Source: Pseudotabrizicola sp051200875 (lineage in GTDB: Bacteria > Pseudomonadota > Alphaproteobacteria > Rhodobacterales > Rhodobacteraceae). From it: DNA of 64,000 bases. Made by a program: the position numbers and the translations under genes. The notes beneath the pieces were generated by a model. It did not search any database. It was not told the DNA's origin and saw only the letters and a program-made list of their open reading frames with translations. The DNA is taken from the NCBI RefSeq assembly GCF_051200875.1, contig NZ_CP195191.1:2542001-2606000 (forward strand), read 5' to 3'. Below are positions 51,596 to 59,935 of this stretch, in pieces (within the stretch, counting starts at the first letter, position 1; each line of letters begins with the position of its first letter).

Positions 51596-52900
51596 ATGAC
51601 CGTCCTTACGTCTGCCCCTGATTTCATCAAGCGCGCCGCGGCGCGATCCGAAGACGCTGACCGCGCCTTGACCAGCACCGTTGCTAAGCTTTTGGCCGAG
51701 CTGGAAGCAGGTGGCGAAGCCGTTGCGCAGCGGATGGCGCGAGAGCTGGACCGCTTTGAAGGGGAAATCGTCATCAGCGAGGCGGCGATTGACGCAGCCT
51801 GTGCGCGGGTGCCGCAAAAGCTGAAAGATGATATTGCCTGGGCACAGGAAAACATCGCCAGATTTGCGCAGGCCCAGCGCGATTCCCTGCATGAAACCGA
51901 GGTCGAGTTGCGTCCGGGGCTGATTGCCGGTCAGCGGCTGATCCCTGTTCAGGCGGCAGGGTGCTATGTGCCGGGAGGGCGTTACAGCCATATCGCGAGC
52001 GCCATGATGACGGTGACAACCGCAAAGGTTGCGGGCGTGCCGCATGTGGCCGCAGTCTCTCCGCCACGCCCAGATGCGCCGGCCGGCGTTCCGGATGCGA
52101 TCCTTTACACCCTGCGGCTTTGCGGGGCGGATCGGGTGTTGGCCTTGGGGGGCATTCAAGGTGTTGCCGCTATGGCCTTTGGCCTGTTTGGTCTGGCAGC
52201 TTCTGATATTCTTGTGGGGCCGGGAAATCAGTATGTCGCCGAAGCAAAGCGCCTGTTGTATGGCCGCGTGGGCATCGACATGGTGGCAGGGCCGACAGAT
52301 TCGCTTGTGTTGGCAGATCACACAGCCGACCCTAGGGTCGTGGCGTGGGATTTGATTGGTCAAGCTGAACATGGGGCCAATTCCCCGGTCTGGCTGGTGA
52401 CCGATTCACCCGACCTTGCGCGCGAAGTCGCCCGACTGGCCCCGATTTTTGCCGACGAACTGCCGGAACCGAACCGAAGTGCGGCAAGGGCAGCGTGGGA
52501 CGGGTTGGGAGAGATCATCCTTTGTGCGGATCGTGAAGAGATGGCCCAGCAGGCTGACCGGATCGCGCCGGAACATCTGCATGTTCAGGCAGCAGACTTG
52601 GACTGGTGGAAGGCCCGGCTGCGCGCTTATGGGTCCTTGTTCCTCGGCGCGGAATCGACCGTGGCCTTTGGCGACAAGGCGGCAGGCACGAACCATGTGC
52701 TGCCAACCAGTGGCGCAGCCCGCTATACGGGCGGCTTGTCTGTTCACAAGTTTCTGAAAACCGTGACATGGCAGCGTGTGGATGACCGCGCCTTGCCGCG
52801 ACTTGCCGCTGTCACCGCCAGCATAAGCCGGTTCGAGGGCATGGAGGGCCATGCGCGGACAGCCGACATAAGGCTGGAAAAATTCGCCCCCCTTCGCTGA
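51596..52900 (+). CDS. Histidinol dehydrogenase-family enzyme, HpsN-like
   Basis: NAD-dependent alcohol-to-acid dehydrogenase of the HisD family, 434 residues from ATG 51596 (GGAGG upstream). Family blocks: ERRVPGY-type CYVPGGRYSHIASAMMTVTT, VGPGNQYVAEAKRLLYG, the metal/catalytic GQAEHGANSP and APEHLHV. The C-terminal motif STVAFGDKAAGTNHVLPTSG then ARYTGGLSVHKFLKTVTWQ resembles HpsN (sulfopropanediol 3-dehydrogenase) more than histidine-pathway HisD. No his genes are near and a CuyA-like gene follows, so a sulfonate role is suspected, not shown. Confidence 0.85.
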   Translation: MTVLTSAPDFIKRAAARSEDADRALTSTVAKLLAELEAGGEAVAQRMARELDRFEGEIVISEAAIDAACARVPQKLKDDIAWAQENIARFAQAQRDSLHETEVELRPGLIAGQRLIPVQAAGCYVPGGRYSHIASAMMTVTTAKVAGVPHVAAVSPPRPDAPAGVPDAILYTLRLCGADRVLALGGIQGVAAMAFGLFGLAASDILVGPGNQYVAEAKRLLYGRVGIDMVAGPTDSLVLADHTADPRVVAWDLIGQAEHGANSPVWLVTDSPDLAREVARLAPIFADELPEPNRSAARAAWDGLGEIILCADREEMAQQADRIAPEHLHVQAADLDWWKARLRAYGSLFLGAESTVAFGDKAAGTNHVLPTSGAARYTGGLSVHKFLKTVTWQRVDDRALPRLAAVTASISRFEGMEGHARTADIRLEKFAPLR

Positions 52901-52921
52901 ATTGCGTAGGGTGCAGAAGAG

Positions 52922-53003
52922 CGGGGGTTTCACACCCCCGGAGAGATTGGCGGGGCCAATCTCTCTCCCCCGTGGGATATTTGAGCCAAGATAAAGGGCA
53001 GAC
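52922..53003 (+). repeat. Double-hairpin intergenic repeat, copy 3
   Basis: Hairpin 1 pairs 52922-52928 with 52934-52940 (CGGGGGT/ACCCCCG). Hairpin 2 pairs 52941-52950 with 52956-52965 (GAGAGATTGG/CCAATCTCTC, loop CGGGG). The tail CCCCCGTGGGATATTTGAGC then CAAGATAAAGGG follows. Starts 21 bases after the HisD-like stop, same orientation. Confidence 0.85.
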
Positions 53004-53034
53004 AGATGCCCCAGAAAGACCGAAGGAACTGACC

Positions 53035-54036
53035 ATGCACCTGTCCCGTTTCCCCCGTATCCGCCTTGGCCACCTGCCGACGCCATTAGAACCAATGCCC
53101 CGGCTTTCTGCCCTGTTGGGCGGGCCGGAACTCTGGATCAAGCGCGATGACTGCACCGGGCTTTCGACCGGGGGCAACAAGACGCGCAAGCTGGAATTCC
53201 TGATGGCCGAGGCGCTGGAACAGGGCGCGGACATGGTGCTGACGCAGGGGGCGACTCAGTCGAACCACGCCCGGCAGACAGCGGCGGCGGCAGCGAAACT
53301 GGGGCTTGATTGCCATATCATTCTGGAAGACCGGACCGGATACAACGAGCCGAACTATCGGTCGAACGGAAACGTCCTGCTCGATGTATTGCACGGCGCA
53401 ACCATCGAGCATCGCGGTCCGGGGTTGGACATGAACGCGGAATTGCTGGCGGTGACTGAACAGTTCCGGGCCAAGGGCCGCAAGCCCTATGCCATTCCGG
53501 GGGGCGGGTCGAATGCGACCGGGGCCTTGGGCTATGTGAACTGCGCGCTGGAGCTTTTGGGCCAGATGGTCGATCGCGGGATTGCCTTTGACCATATGGT
53601 GACGGCAACCGGGTCGGCGGGAACGCATGCCGGGTTGATTGTCGGGCTGAAGGCCCTGAACGCGCAACTGCCCCTGTTGGGGATCGGGGTGCGGGCGCCA
53701 AAGGAAAAGCAGGAAGAAAATGTCTTTAAACTGGCCCAAGCGACCGAAGAAAAGCTGGGGGTGCAGGGCGTTGTGAAACGTGCAGATGTGGTCGCGAATT
53801 GCGACTATATCGGTCAGGGCTATGGTATTCCGGCAGAAAGCACGCTGGAAGCGATTGATCTTTTTGCCAAGCAAGAGGCGATCCTTCTGGACCCGGTCTA
53901 TTCGGGCAAAGGGGCGGCGGGGCTGATCGACCTGATCCGCAAGGGGCATTTCAAGAAGGGCGAGCGGGTGGTTTTCCTGCATACCGGCGGTGCGATTGGC
54001 CTGACGGGCTATACCCATGTCCTTCCAAAGCCCTAG
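53035..54036 (+). CDS. cuyA: L-cysteate sulfo-lyase CuyA-like (D-cysteine desulfhydrase family)
   Basis: PLP enzyme that in the CuyA subfamily splits L-cysteate to pyruvate, ammonia and sulfite. ATG 53035 gives 333 residues. Strong matches to marine CuyA as I recall it: WIKRDDCTGLSTGGNKTRKL (PLP lysine in GGNKTRK), TQGATQSNHARQTAAAAAKL, KPYAIPGGGSNATGALGYVN and AILLDPVYSGKGAAGLIDLI. ACC-deaminase or plain D-cysteine desulfhydrase activity remains possible. It follows a HisD/HpsN-like gene after the repeat and is 7 bases from a racemase. Confidence 0.8.
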   Translation: MHLSRFPRIRLGHLPTPLEPMPRLSALLGGPELWIKRDDCTGLSTGGNKTRKLEFLMAEALEQGADMVLTQGATQSNHARQTAAAAAKLGLDCHIILEDRTGYNEPNYRSNGNVLLDVLHGATIEHRGPGLDMNAELLAVTEQFRAKGRKPYAIPGGGSNATGALGYVNCALELLGQMVDRGIAFDHMVTATGSAGTHAGLIVGLKALNAQLPLLGIGVRAPKEKQEENVFKLAQATEEKLGVQGVVKRADVVANCDYIGQGYGIPAESTLEAIDLFAKQEAILLDPVYSGKGAAGLIDLIRKGHFKKGERVVFLHTGGAIGLTGYTHVLPKP

Positions 54037-54043
54037 TCGCGGA

Positions 54044-54709
54044 ATGAAGACAGTAGGCATCCTTGGTGGCATGGGGCCGGAGGCGACGATCCTTTTGATG
54101 CAAAAGGTGTTGCGGGCCGTGGACGCCAAGGATGACGCCGACCACATCCCCCTGATCGTGCACCAGAACCCGGGCGTGCCCAGCCGCATCAAGCGGTTGA
54201 TCGAGGGGGTGGGCGACGACCCTGGCCCGGTTCTGGCCCAGATGGCGCAGGATCTGGAAGCCGCGGGGGCATTGGCCTTGGCCATGCCCTGCAATACGGC
54301 CCATGCCTATGCGCCCCAGATCCTTGCCGCCAGCACCCTTCCCTTTCTGGATATGAGGGCTGCAACCGCGCGCGTCTTGCCTGTGGGGCGGATCGGGATG
54401 CTGGCCTCTCCGGCCGTGCGGATGACGCGTGCCTTTGACCGCGTCTTTCAAGACGCTGGCGTCCAAATTGTCTGGCCAAAGGATGAAGCGCCGGTTCTCT
54501 CGCTGATCCGGCAGGTCAAGGCCGGACAGGTTCAGAGCGGATCACGGGCCGAGTTTCAGCGAATTGGCGAGGATTTGCTGCAAAGCTGCGATCACCTGCT
54601 GGTGGCCTGCACGGAGCTTTCGCTTTTGACGGACGACTTGCCTGACGGGCTTTGGACCGACAGCCTTGACTGTCTGGTGCGCGAGATTGTGGATTTCGCC
54701 AAGGGCTAA
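54044..54709 (+). CDS. Aspartate/glutamate racemase-family protein
   Basis: PLP-independent racemase of 221 residues using two cysteines: the first in MPCNTAHAY (near residue 85) and the second in VACTELSLL (near residue 195). The start KTVGILGGMGPEATILLMQK and the later blocks fit the Asp/Glu racemase family. It lies 7 bases after cuyA, so a cysteate racemase supplying L-cysteate is an attractive guess; aspartate or another acid is equally possible by sequence. The next gene is convergent. Confidence 0.85.
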   Translation: MKTVGILGGMGPEATILLMQKVLRAVDAKDDADHIPLIVHQNPGVPSRIKRLIEGVGDDPGPVLAQMAQDLEAAGALALAMPCNTAHAYAPQILAASTLPFLDMRAATARVLPVGRIGMLASPAVRMTRAFDRVFQDAGVQIVWPKDEAPVLSLIRQVKAGQVQSGSRAEFQRIGEDLLQSCDHLLVACTELSLLTDDLPDGLWTDSLDCLVREIVDFAKG

Positions 54710-54715
54710 GTCGCG

Positions 54716-55690
54716 TCAGTCGTCTTCGGAAAGCACTTCGATGGCACCGGCCAAATTGGGTGCAAGCAGATTGAATCGCGGCACCAAACGGGCCTTGGCA
54801 ATGATCCGGCAGTCTCGGGCCAAGTTTTCTGGCAGATTGCCGAGTTCGCCTTCCCTTGCGATCAGCGATACCCGTCGCGTTTCCCCGGCAAAGGGAAGCG
54901 GCAGGATATCCAGCTGTGGCAGAAACCTTTCGGCGTCCATCAGGTTCAACGGGGTTGTCAGTGTCCAGCCGCCGGTTTGCACGACCATGGCCAGAACCGA
55001 TCGCGTGGCCTCTAGCGCGAAGCGGCGATCCGGGTTCAGGCGGACCCTTCGAAGATGACGCGCGATCTTCTGACCAATGGGAAGGGTTTCGGAATATTGC
55101 ACGAAAGGCAGTTTATCCAAGGCAGCCCGCGGGTCGGAGGTGATGGCCCCTTTTGCCGCGACCAAGACAAAGTTTTCGCGCAGGATCGGCAGGATTTGAT
55201 AACCCATCCCCTCGGGCGCCAAGGCGCTGACGCCGATGTCCGAAGCGCGATCTTCCAGCCATTCCACGACCTGATCTGACCGGCCCGAAACCGCGTGAAC
55301 AAAACAGCGTGGCATCCGCTGTTGGACAGCCGAGACCAAGACCGGGGTCAAGGATGCATCCAGATCGTCGATGATCGCCAAATTCAACTGGGGAAGGGCC
55401 GAAAGGCTGAGTTCGGCAAGGTCTGTCTGCGCCTCGGAGACTGCAGAGAGGATCCGATGGGCATGACGGCTGAGCGATTGGCCCGCCGGTGTCAGTGTCA
55501 CGGGTTTGGCCTTGCGATCAAAGAGTTTCGCGCCAACGGCCTGTTCCAAGGCGGTGATGTGCTGCGAAACGCCCGAGGGCGATCCGCCAATACGGGTCGC
55601 GGCACCAATGACAGAACCAGTTTCCTCTAAGGCGATAAAAACGCGTAAACCGCGCAGGGTGAGTTCGGGGGTTTTGGCGTCGTCAGTCAT
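54716..55690 (-). CDS. LysR-family transcriptional regulator
   Basis: 324 residues from ATG 55690. N-terminal winged helix-turn-helix: LRGLRVFIALEETGSVIGAA, then SGVSQHITALEQAVGAKLFD. The C-terminal effector-binding domain is of normal size. The ATG overlaps the proline iminopeptidase stop (ATGA), so both are expressed together. It converges on the racemase gene with a 6-base gap and might control the sulfonate-like genes or something else; the sequence does not decide. Confidence 0.9.
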   Translation of the reverse strand: MTDDAKTPELTLRGLRVFIALEETGSVIGAATRIGGSPSGVSQHITALEQAVGAKLFDRKAKPVTLTPAGQSLSRHAHRILSAVSEAQTDLAELSLSALPQLNLAIIDDLDASLTPVLVSAVQQRMPRCFVHAVSGRSDQVVEWLEDRASDIGVSALAPEGMGYQILPILRENFVLVAAKGAITSDPRAALDKLPFVQYSETLPIGQKIARHLRRVRLNPDRRFALEATRSVLAMVVQTGGWTLTTPLNLMDAERFLPQLDILPLPFAGETRRVSLIAREGELGNLPENLARDCRIIAKARLVPRFNLLAPNLAGAIEVLSEDD

Positions 55691-56658
55691 CAGGGGCGCA
55701 AACTGTCCATAACATGTACCAACGCCTCTGATATTCCCGGTTCGGACAAGGCATGACCAGCCAGCGGGACCATCCGCAAATGGCACTTGGGCCAGTCTTG
55801 CGCCAGACGATGGGCCGATATGGGTGGGCAGATCATGTCGAACCGCCCCTGAACGATGGTCGCCGGAAGATGTTTGATATTGTGCTTTTCCTTAAGGATC
55901 CAGCCATCGGAATCCAGAAACCCGGCATTTTGGAAGTAGTGGTTTTCCAGACGCGAAAAGGCGCGGGCATAGTCGCTTGGGGATTCACCGATAAATCCGT
56001 CATAATGGACGCTTGCCAGTGCATTTTCCCAATTGGCCCAAATCCGGCCAAAGCGGGATTCTTCCATGAGATTGCCGCTGAAAAGACGCCGATGATAGGC
56101 GGCAATCAGGTCGTGTCGTTCGTCTTCGGGGATCGGGGTGGTAAACCGGGCCCACAGGTCTGGGTAGAACGCCCCTGCCCCGCCGCCATAGAACCAGTCC
56201 AGTTCGGCCCGAGTCATCAGGAAGACGCCCCGCAAGGCAAGGCTGGTCACACGGTCTGGATGGGTGATCGCGTAGACCAGTGCCAAGGTTGCCCCCCAGC
56301 TTCCCCCAAACAGGATGAACCGGTCGATTCCAAGACTTTTTCTAATTATTTCAATATCTTCGACAAGATGCCATGTTGTGTTGTTTTCGACGCTGGCATG
56401 GGGCTGGGACCGTCCACAGCCGCGTTGGTCGAACAAGACAACCCGGTACACCGAGGGATCAAAATAGCGGCGCATGGCAGGGCTGCAACCACCGCCCGGA
56501 CCGCCATGCAGAACAAGAACGGGGATGCCATCCCGACGTCCGCATTGTTCGACAAAGATGCGATGACCATCCCCCATGTCGATCATCCGCTGATCGAACG
56601 GGTCGATCGGCGGGTAAAGAAATTCAACTGCGCGCTTTTGGCCTGATCTCTGGTCCAT
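55690..56658 (-). CDS. pip: Prolyl aminopeptidase (proline iminopeptidase)
   Basis: Serine peptidase of the alpha/beta-hydrolase S33 family, removing N-terminal proline. ATG 56658 gives 322 residues. Motifs: VLHGGPGGGCSPAMRRYFDP (oxyanion HGGPG), DQRGCGRSQPHA, the nucleophile FGGSWGATLALVYAI (Ser about 118) and the C-terminal GHALSEPG with the catalytic His. First gene of a two-gene unit with the LysR regulator; divergent from ubiG over 57 bases. Confidence 0.95.
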   Translation of the reverse strand: MDQRSGQKRAVEFLYPPIDPFDQRMIDMGDGHRIFVEQCGRRDGIPVLVLHGGPGGGCSPAMRRYFDPSVYRVVLFDQRGCGRSQPHASVENNTTWHLVEDIEIIRKSLGIDRFILFGGSWGATLALVYAITHPDRVTSLALRGVFLMTRAELDWFYGGGAGAFYPDLWARFTTPIPEDERHDLIAAYHRRLFSGNLMEESRFGRIWANWENALASVHYDGFIGESPSDYARAFSRLENHYFQNAGFLDSDGWILKEKHNIKHLPATIVQGRFDMICPPISAHRLAQDWPKCHLRMVPLAGHALSEPGISEALVHVMDSLRP

Positions 56659-56715
56659 AATCGCACTATATACCTTGGAAAGCCCCGCTCCCAAGGGCAT
56701 TCGGAAGGAAAATAG

Positions 56716-57456
56716 ATGGATCAGCAAACAACCGTAGATCCTGCCGAGGTGGCAAAGTTCGAAGCGATGGCCGCCGAGTGGTGGGACCCGAACGGCAAGT
56801 TCAAGCCGCTTCACCTGATGAACCCCTGCCGACTGGATTACATCACGAGCCAGATCGCGGCCGAGTTTGACCGCGATCAGAAAACACCGAATGCCTTCAA
56901 GGGGTTGCGGATTTTGGATATTGGCTGCGGTGGCGGGCTTTTGTCTGAACCGATGGCGCGGCTGGGGGCCGATGTGGTTGGGGCGGATGCGGCGGCGCGC
57001 AATATTCCGGTGGCGCAGGTGCATGCCCGCCAATCCGGTTTGGACATTGATTATCGCCACACCACGGCGGAAGATCTTGCCGCCAAGGGCGAACAGTTCG
57101 ACGTGGTGTTGAATATGGAGGTGGTCGAGCATGTGGCCGACCCCTTGGCCTATCTGACGGCCTGCCAAAAGCTGTTGAAACCCGGTGGGCTGATGATCTG
57201 TTCGACGCTGAACCGCAATCCCAAGTCGTTCATGATGGCGATTGTTGGGGCCGAACACATCATGCGGTGGTTGCCCAAAGGCACGCATGACTGGAAGAAA
57301 TTCATCACGCCTGATGAGCTTTACGATCTGATCCGCAAAGCGGGATTGGACCCGGTCGATCGCAAGGGAATGGTGTTCAATCCGATCAGCTGGTCGTGGT
57401 CGATTTCCTCACGCGATCTGAGCGTCAACTATGTGACCGCGAGCCTTAAACGCTGA
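56716..57456 (+). CDS. ubiG: Ubiquinone O-methyltransferase UbiG
   Basis: SAM-dependent enzyme doing both O-methylations of ubiquinone synthesis. 246 residues: FEAMAAEWWDPNGKFKPLHL, the SAM motif LRILDIGCGGGLLSEPMARL, VVLNMEVVEHVADPLAYL and GLMICSTLNRNPKSFMMAIV, all typical. Works with UbiE and UbiB, also in this window. A 56-nt repeat begins 9 bases after the stop. Confidence 0.97.
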   Translation: MDQQTTVDPAEVAKFEAMAAEWWDPNGKFKPLHLMNPCRLDYITSQIAAEFDRDQKTPNAFKGLRILDIGCGGGLLSEPMARLGADVVGADAAARNIPVAQVHARQSGLDIDYRHTTAEDLAAKGEQFDVVLNMEVVEHVADPLAYLTACQKLLKPGGLMICSTLNRNPKSFMMAIVGAEHIMRWLPKGTHDWKKFITPDELYDLIRKAGLDPVDRKGMVFNPISWSWSISSRDLSVNYVTASLKR

Positions 57457-57465
57457 GGTTGAGCG

Positions 57466-57521
57466 GCGTGTGCTATGCGTGGTTTTCCCGTATGCTGGCC
57501 GTGGTTTTTGCGTGGTCACAG
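57466..57521 (+). repeat. 56-nt 3' element, copy B
   Basis: Same orientation as ubiG, 9 bases after its stop. Words GCGTGTGC, CGTGGTTTTCCCGTATG, CCGTGGTTTTT and CGTGGTCACAG largely match copy A (7999-7944 on the minus strand), total length equal. Confidence 0.65.
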
Positions 57522-58526
57522 TCTGTGGGGCACAATTTGGCCTGAAATCACCGGGCCTTGATGCGGATGAACGACCCAATCGACTGTTTCGGGGCCAATC
57601 CGGGCGACCAATGTGGCGATGGTATTTTCGTCATCCGGGTCGTCGGCGGCGTCGCGGCGGATCGGCAGACCGGGGCCAGAGGCATCTTGCAGGATGGCCA
57701 GCGGTTCGGTGCCAGCGGCCAATAGGGCATCGGCGCGTGCTTGGCGGTGGGCGCTGCTGTCGGTGATGATCTGATCCGGGGCGGAGAGGTGGAGCGCATG
57801 GTTGGCATGGGCGTGCGGCTGATCCAGTGTTTTGACCGAAAGCCCGCCTTTGCCGAATTCGACGCTGAGGAGACGAGAATCGCCCGCTTGCGCCAAGGCA
57901 AAGTGGAACCCGCCAGATTGGGTGCCCTGTTCCAAGACCTGAACCGCCTGATCCAGCGTCTTGCAGGACAAGACAGCACGCCCCAAGACCATGCGCGAAA
58001 TGGTGGCGGTGACGCCAGTCAGCCGGATGTTGTTGACGGTTTGCACCAGACCTGCCCCGTTCATGGCAAAGGTATGCCCCGGAATGGACCCCGGATAGGC
58101 GAAGCTGGTCAGGCTTGGTTCGCCTTCGGGGCGCAGTTCCGCAAGAAAGCAATGCCCGCGCAAGAAGGGAAAGCCGTCTTCGTTATGGGCAAGTGTCTGG
58201 GTCTGGCCGGGGACCATGACCGTGGTGCAGCCATCGGGCACGCCGGCCAATAGATCGCCCCGGCAGTTCCAAGCGAATACCTGCATCACGGGCAGATCAA
58301 GCCCCTGCGCCATTCCCTGTAGCTCGTCCCAGATGCGCGGGAAACGGGCCTGTGTGTTCGCTACCATCAGCCCGACTTTGGCGGATTGGTCGGGACTGTT
58401 CACCATCGCCCAAAGTGGATGAGGCACAAGGAAACGTTGGACCGCCTCTTTTCCCGCCAAGCCAAGACCAATCCCAAGTTTTTCGGGGGAACCTGAAAGC
58501 GTCAGCCGAGTCAGTGCGGGGGGCAT
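57516..58526 (-). CDS. C45-family peptidase/acyltransferase (AAT-like)
   Basis: Ntn-hydrolase fold protein related to isopenicillin N acyltransferase. ATG 58526 gives 336 residues (a longer start at 58604 would overlap the divergent aminotransferase). The self-processing nucleophile is expected at Cys in PDGCTTVMV; other family blocks are FAWNCRGDLL, HNEDGFPFLRG and MNGAGLVQTVNNIRLTG. Bacterial members cleave or transfer acyl groups on amino compounds; the substrate is not evident. Divergent from the aminotransferase-BKACE pair. Confidence 0.85.
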   Translation of the reverse strand: MPPALTRLTLSGSPEKLGIGLGLAGKEAVQRFLVPHPLWAMVNSPDQSAKVGLMVANTQARFPRIWDELQGMAQGLDLPVMQVFAWNCRGDLLAGVPDGCTTVMVPGQTQTLAHNEDGFPFLRGHCFLAELRPEGEPSLTSFAYPGSIPGHTFAMNGAGLVQTVNNIRLTGVTATISRMVLGRAVLSCKTLDQAVQVLEQGTQSGGFHFALAQAGDSRLLSVEFGKGGLSVKTLDQPHAHANHALHLSAPDQIITDSSAHRQARADALLAAGTEPLAILQDASGPGLPIRRDAADDPDDENTIATLVARIGPETVDWVVHPHQGPVISGQIVPHRL

Positions 58527-58597
58527 TCGAGCTCCGGATTGGTTGCAATCAGGTGTTGGATCGCCTTTGATTAGAGCCAAGACCGGGGGAAAAGCCA

Positions 58598-59935
58598 ATG
58601 CCAAACCACATCTTTGGACGCAGCACCAAAGGAAGCCTTCCAGCAGCGGTTTCGGGTGATGGATGCTATATCGTCGATGCTGCGGGCAAACGCTATTTCG
58701 ATGGGTCTGGCGGGGCGGCGGTGTCTTGCCTTGGGCATTCGGATGCCGAAGTGCGGGCAGCCATTCATGCGCAGGTGGATAAGATCGCCTTTGCCCATAC
58801 CGGTTTTTTCACCAGCGACGCCGCCGAGGAACTTGCCGACCTTTTGGTGGCCCATGCGCCAGAGGGGATCGACCGGGTCTATCTGGTCTCTGGCGGGTCC
58901 GAAGCGGTGGAAGCGGCGCTGAAGCTGGCGCGGCAGTACTACCTTGAAATCGGACAGCCCGAGCGGCGGCGGATCATTGCGCGGCGGCAAAGCTATCATG
59001 GCAATACGCTGGGGGCCTTGGCCACGGGCGGAAATGCGTGGCGGCGGGCGCAATTCGCGCCGCTGCTGGTTGAGGTGAGCCATATCGCGCCCTGCTATGA
59101 CTATCGGGGCCGCGAAGAGGGCGAAGGGCTGCATGCCTATGGGCTGCGGGTTGCCGGGGAACTGGAATCGGAAATCCTGCGCTTGGGGCCAGAGACGGTG
59201 ATGGCCTTTGTGGCCGAACCGATCGTGGGCGCAACGATGGGGGCGGTGCCAGCGGTGCCGGGCTATCTGGCCAAGGTGCGCGAGATTTGTGATCGCTATG
59301 GCGTCTTGTTCATCGCCGATGAGGTGATGTGCGGCATGGGGCGGACGGGGCATCTGTTCGCCTGTGCCGAAGACGGCGTGGTGCCCGATATTCTGTGCAT
59401 CGCAAAGGGCTTGGGTGCGGGCTATCAGCCGATTGGCGCGATGTTGTGTCAGGGCCGGATCTATGACGCGGTGCGGGATGGGTCGGGCTTTTTTCAGCAC
59501 GGGCATACCTATATGGGCCATCCGGTGGCGGCAGCGGCGGCAAAGGCTGTGGTTTCAGCTATTTTGAACCGTGGGCTGTTGGCCGATGTGCTTGCGCGGG
59601 GCGCGGAATTGGACGCGGCCTTGCGGGCGGCTTTGGGCCAGCACCCGAATGTGGGCGATATTCGCGGGCGCGGTTTGTTCCGGGGCATTGAACTGGTGGC
59701 CGACCGGGCGACGAAAGAGCCGTTTGATCCGAAGCTGGGGGTGAACAAGGTGGTGAAGTCCGCGGCCTTTGAGGCGGGTCTGATCTGCTATCCGATGGGC
59801 GGCACGATTGATGGTCAGCGGGGCGATCATGTGCTTCTGGCGCCGCCCTTCATCACTAGTCCAGCGCAGGTGGGGGAAGTGGTGGGCAAGCTGACCCACG
59901 CCATTGGGGTTGCCGTCAGCAAGGCCACGGCATGA
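58598..59935 (+). CDS. Class III PLP aminotransferase
   Basis: Omega-type aminotransferase of 445 residues: SGGSEAVEAALKLARQYYLE, the Gly-rich motif ARRQSYHGNTLGALATGGN, LFIADEVMCGMGRTGHLFAC and the PLP lysine in CIAKGLGAGYQPIGAMLC (about residue 269). Similar enzymes act on beta-, gamma- or omega-amino acids. Its stop overlaps the BKACE gene (ATGA), suggesting both work on one amino-acid or keto-acid path. Confidence 0.93.
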   Translation: MPNHIFGRSTKGSLPAAVSGDGCYIVDAAGKRYFDGSGGAAVSCLGHSDAEVRAAIHAQVDKIAFAHTGFFTSDAAEELADLLVAHAPEGIDRVYLVSGGSEAVEAALKLARQYYLEIGQPERRRIIARRQSYHGNTLGALATGGNAWRRAQFAPLLVEVSHIAPCYDYRGREEGEGLHAYGLRVAGELESEILRLGPETVMAFVAEPIVGATMGAVPAVPGYLAKVREICDRYGVLFIADEVMCGMGRTGHLFACAEDGVVPDILCIAKGLGAGYQPIGAMLCQGRIYDAVRDGSGFFQHGHTYMGHPVAAAAAKAVVSAILNRGLLADVLARGAELDAALRAALGQHPNVGDIRGRGLFRGIELVADRATKEPFDPKLGVNKVVKSAAFEAGLICYPMGGTIDGQRGDHVLLAPPFITSPAQVGEVVGKLTHAIGVAVSKATA

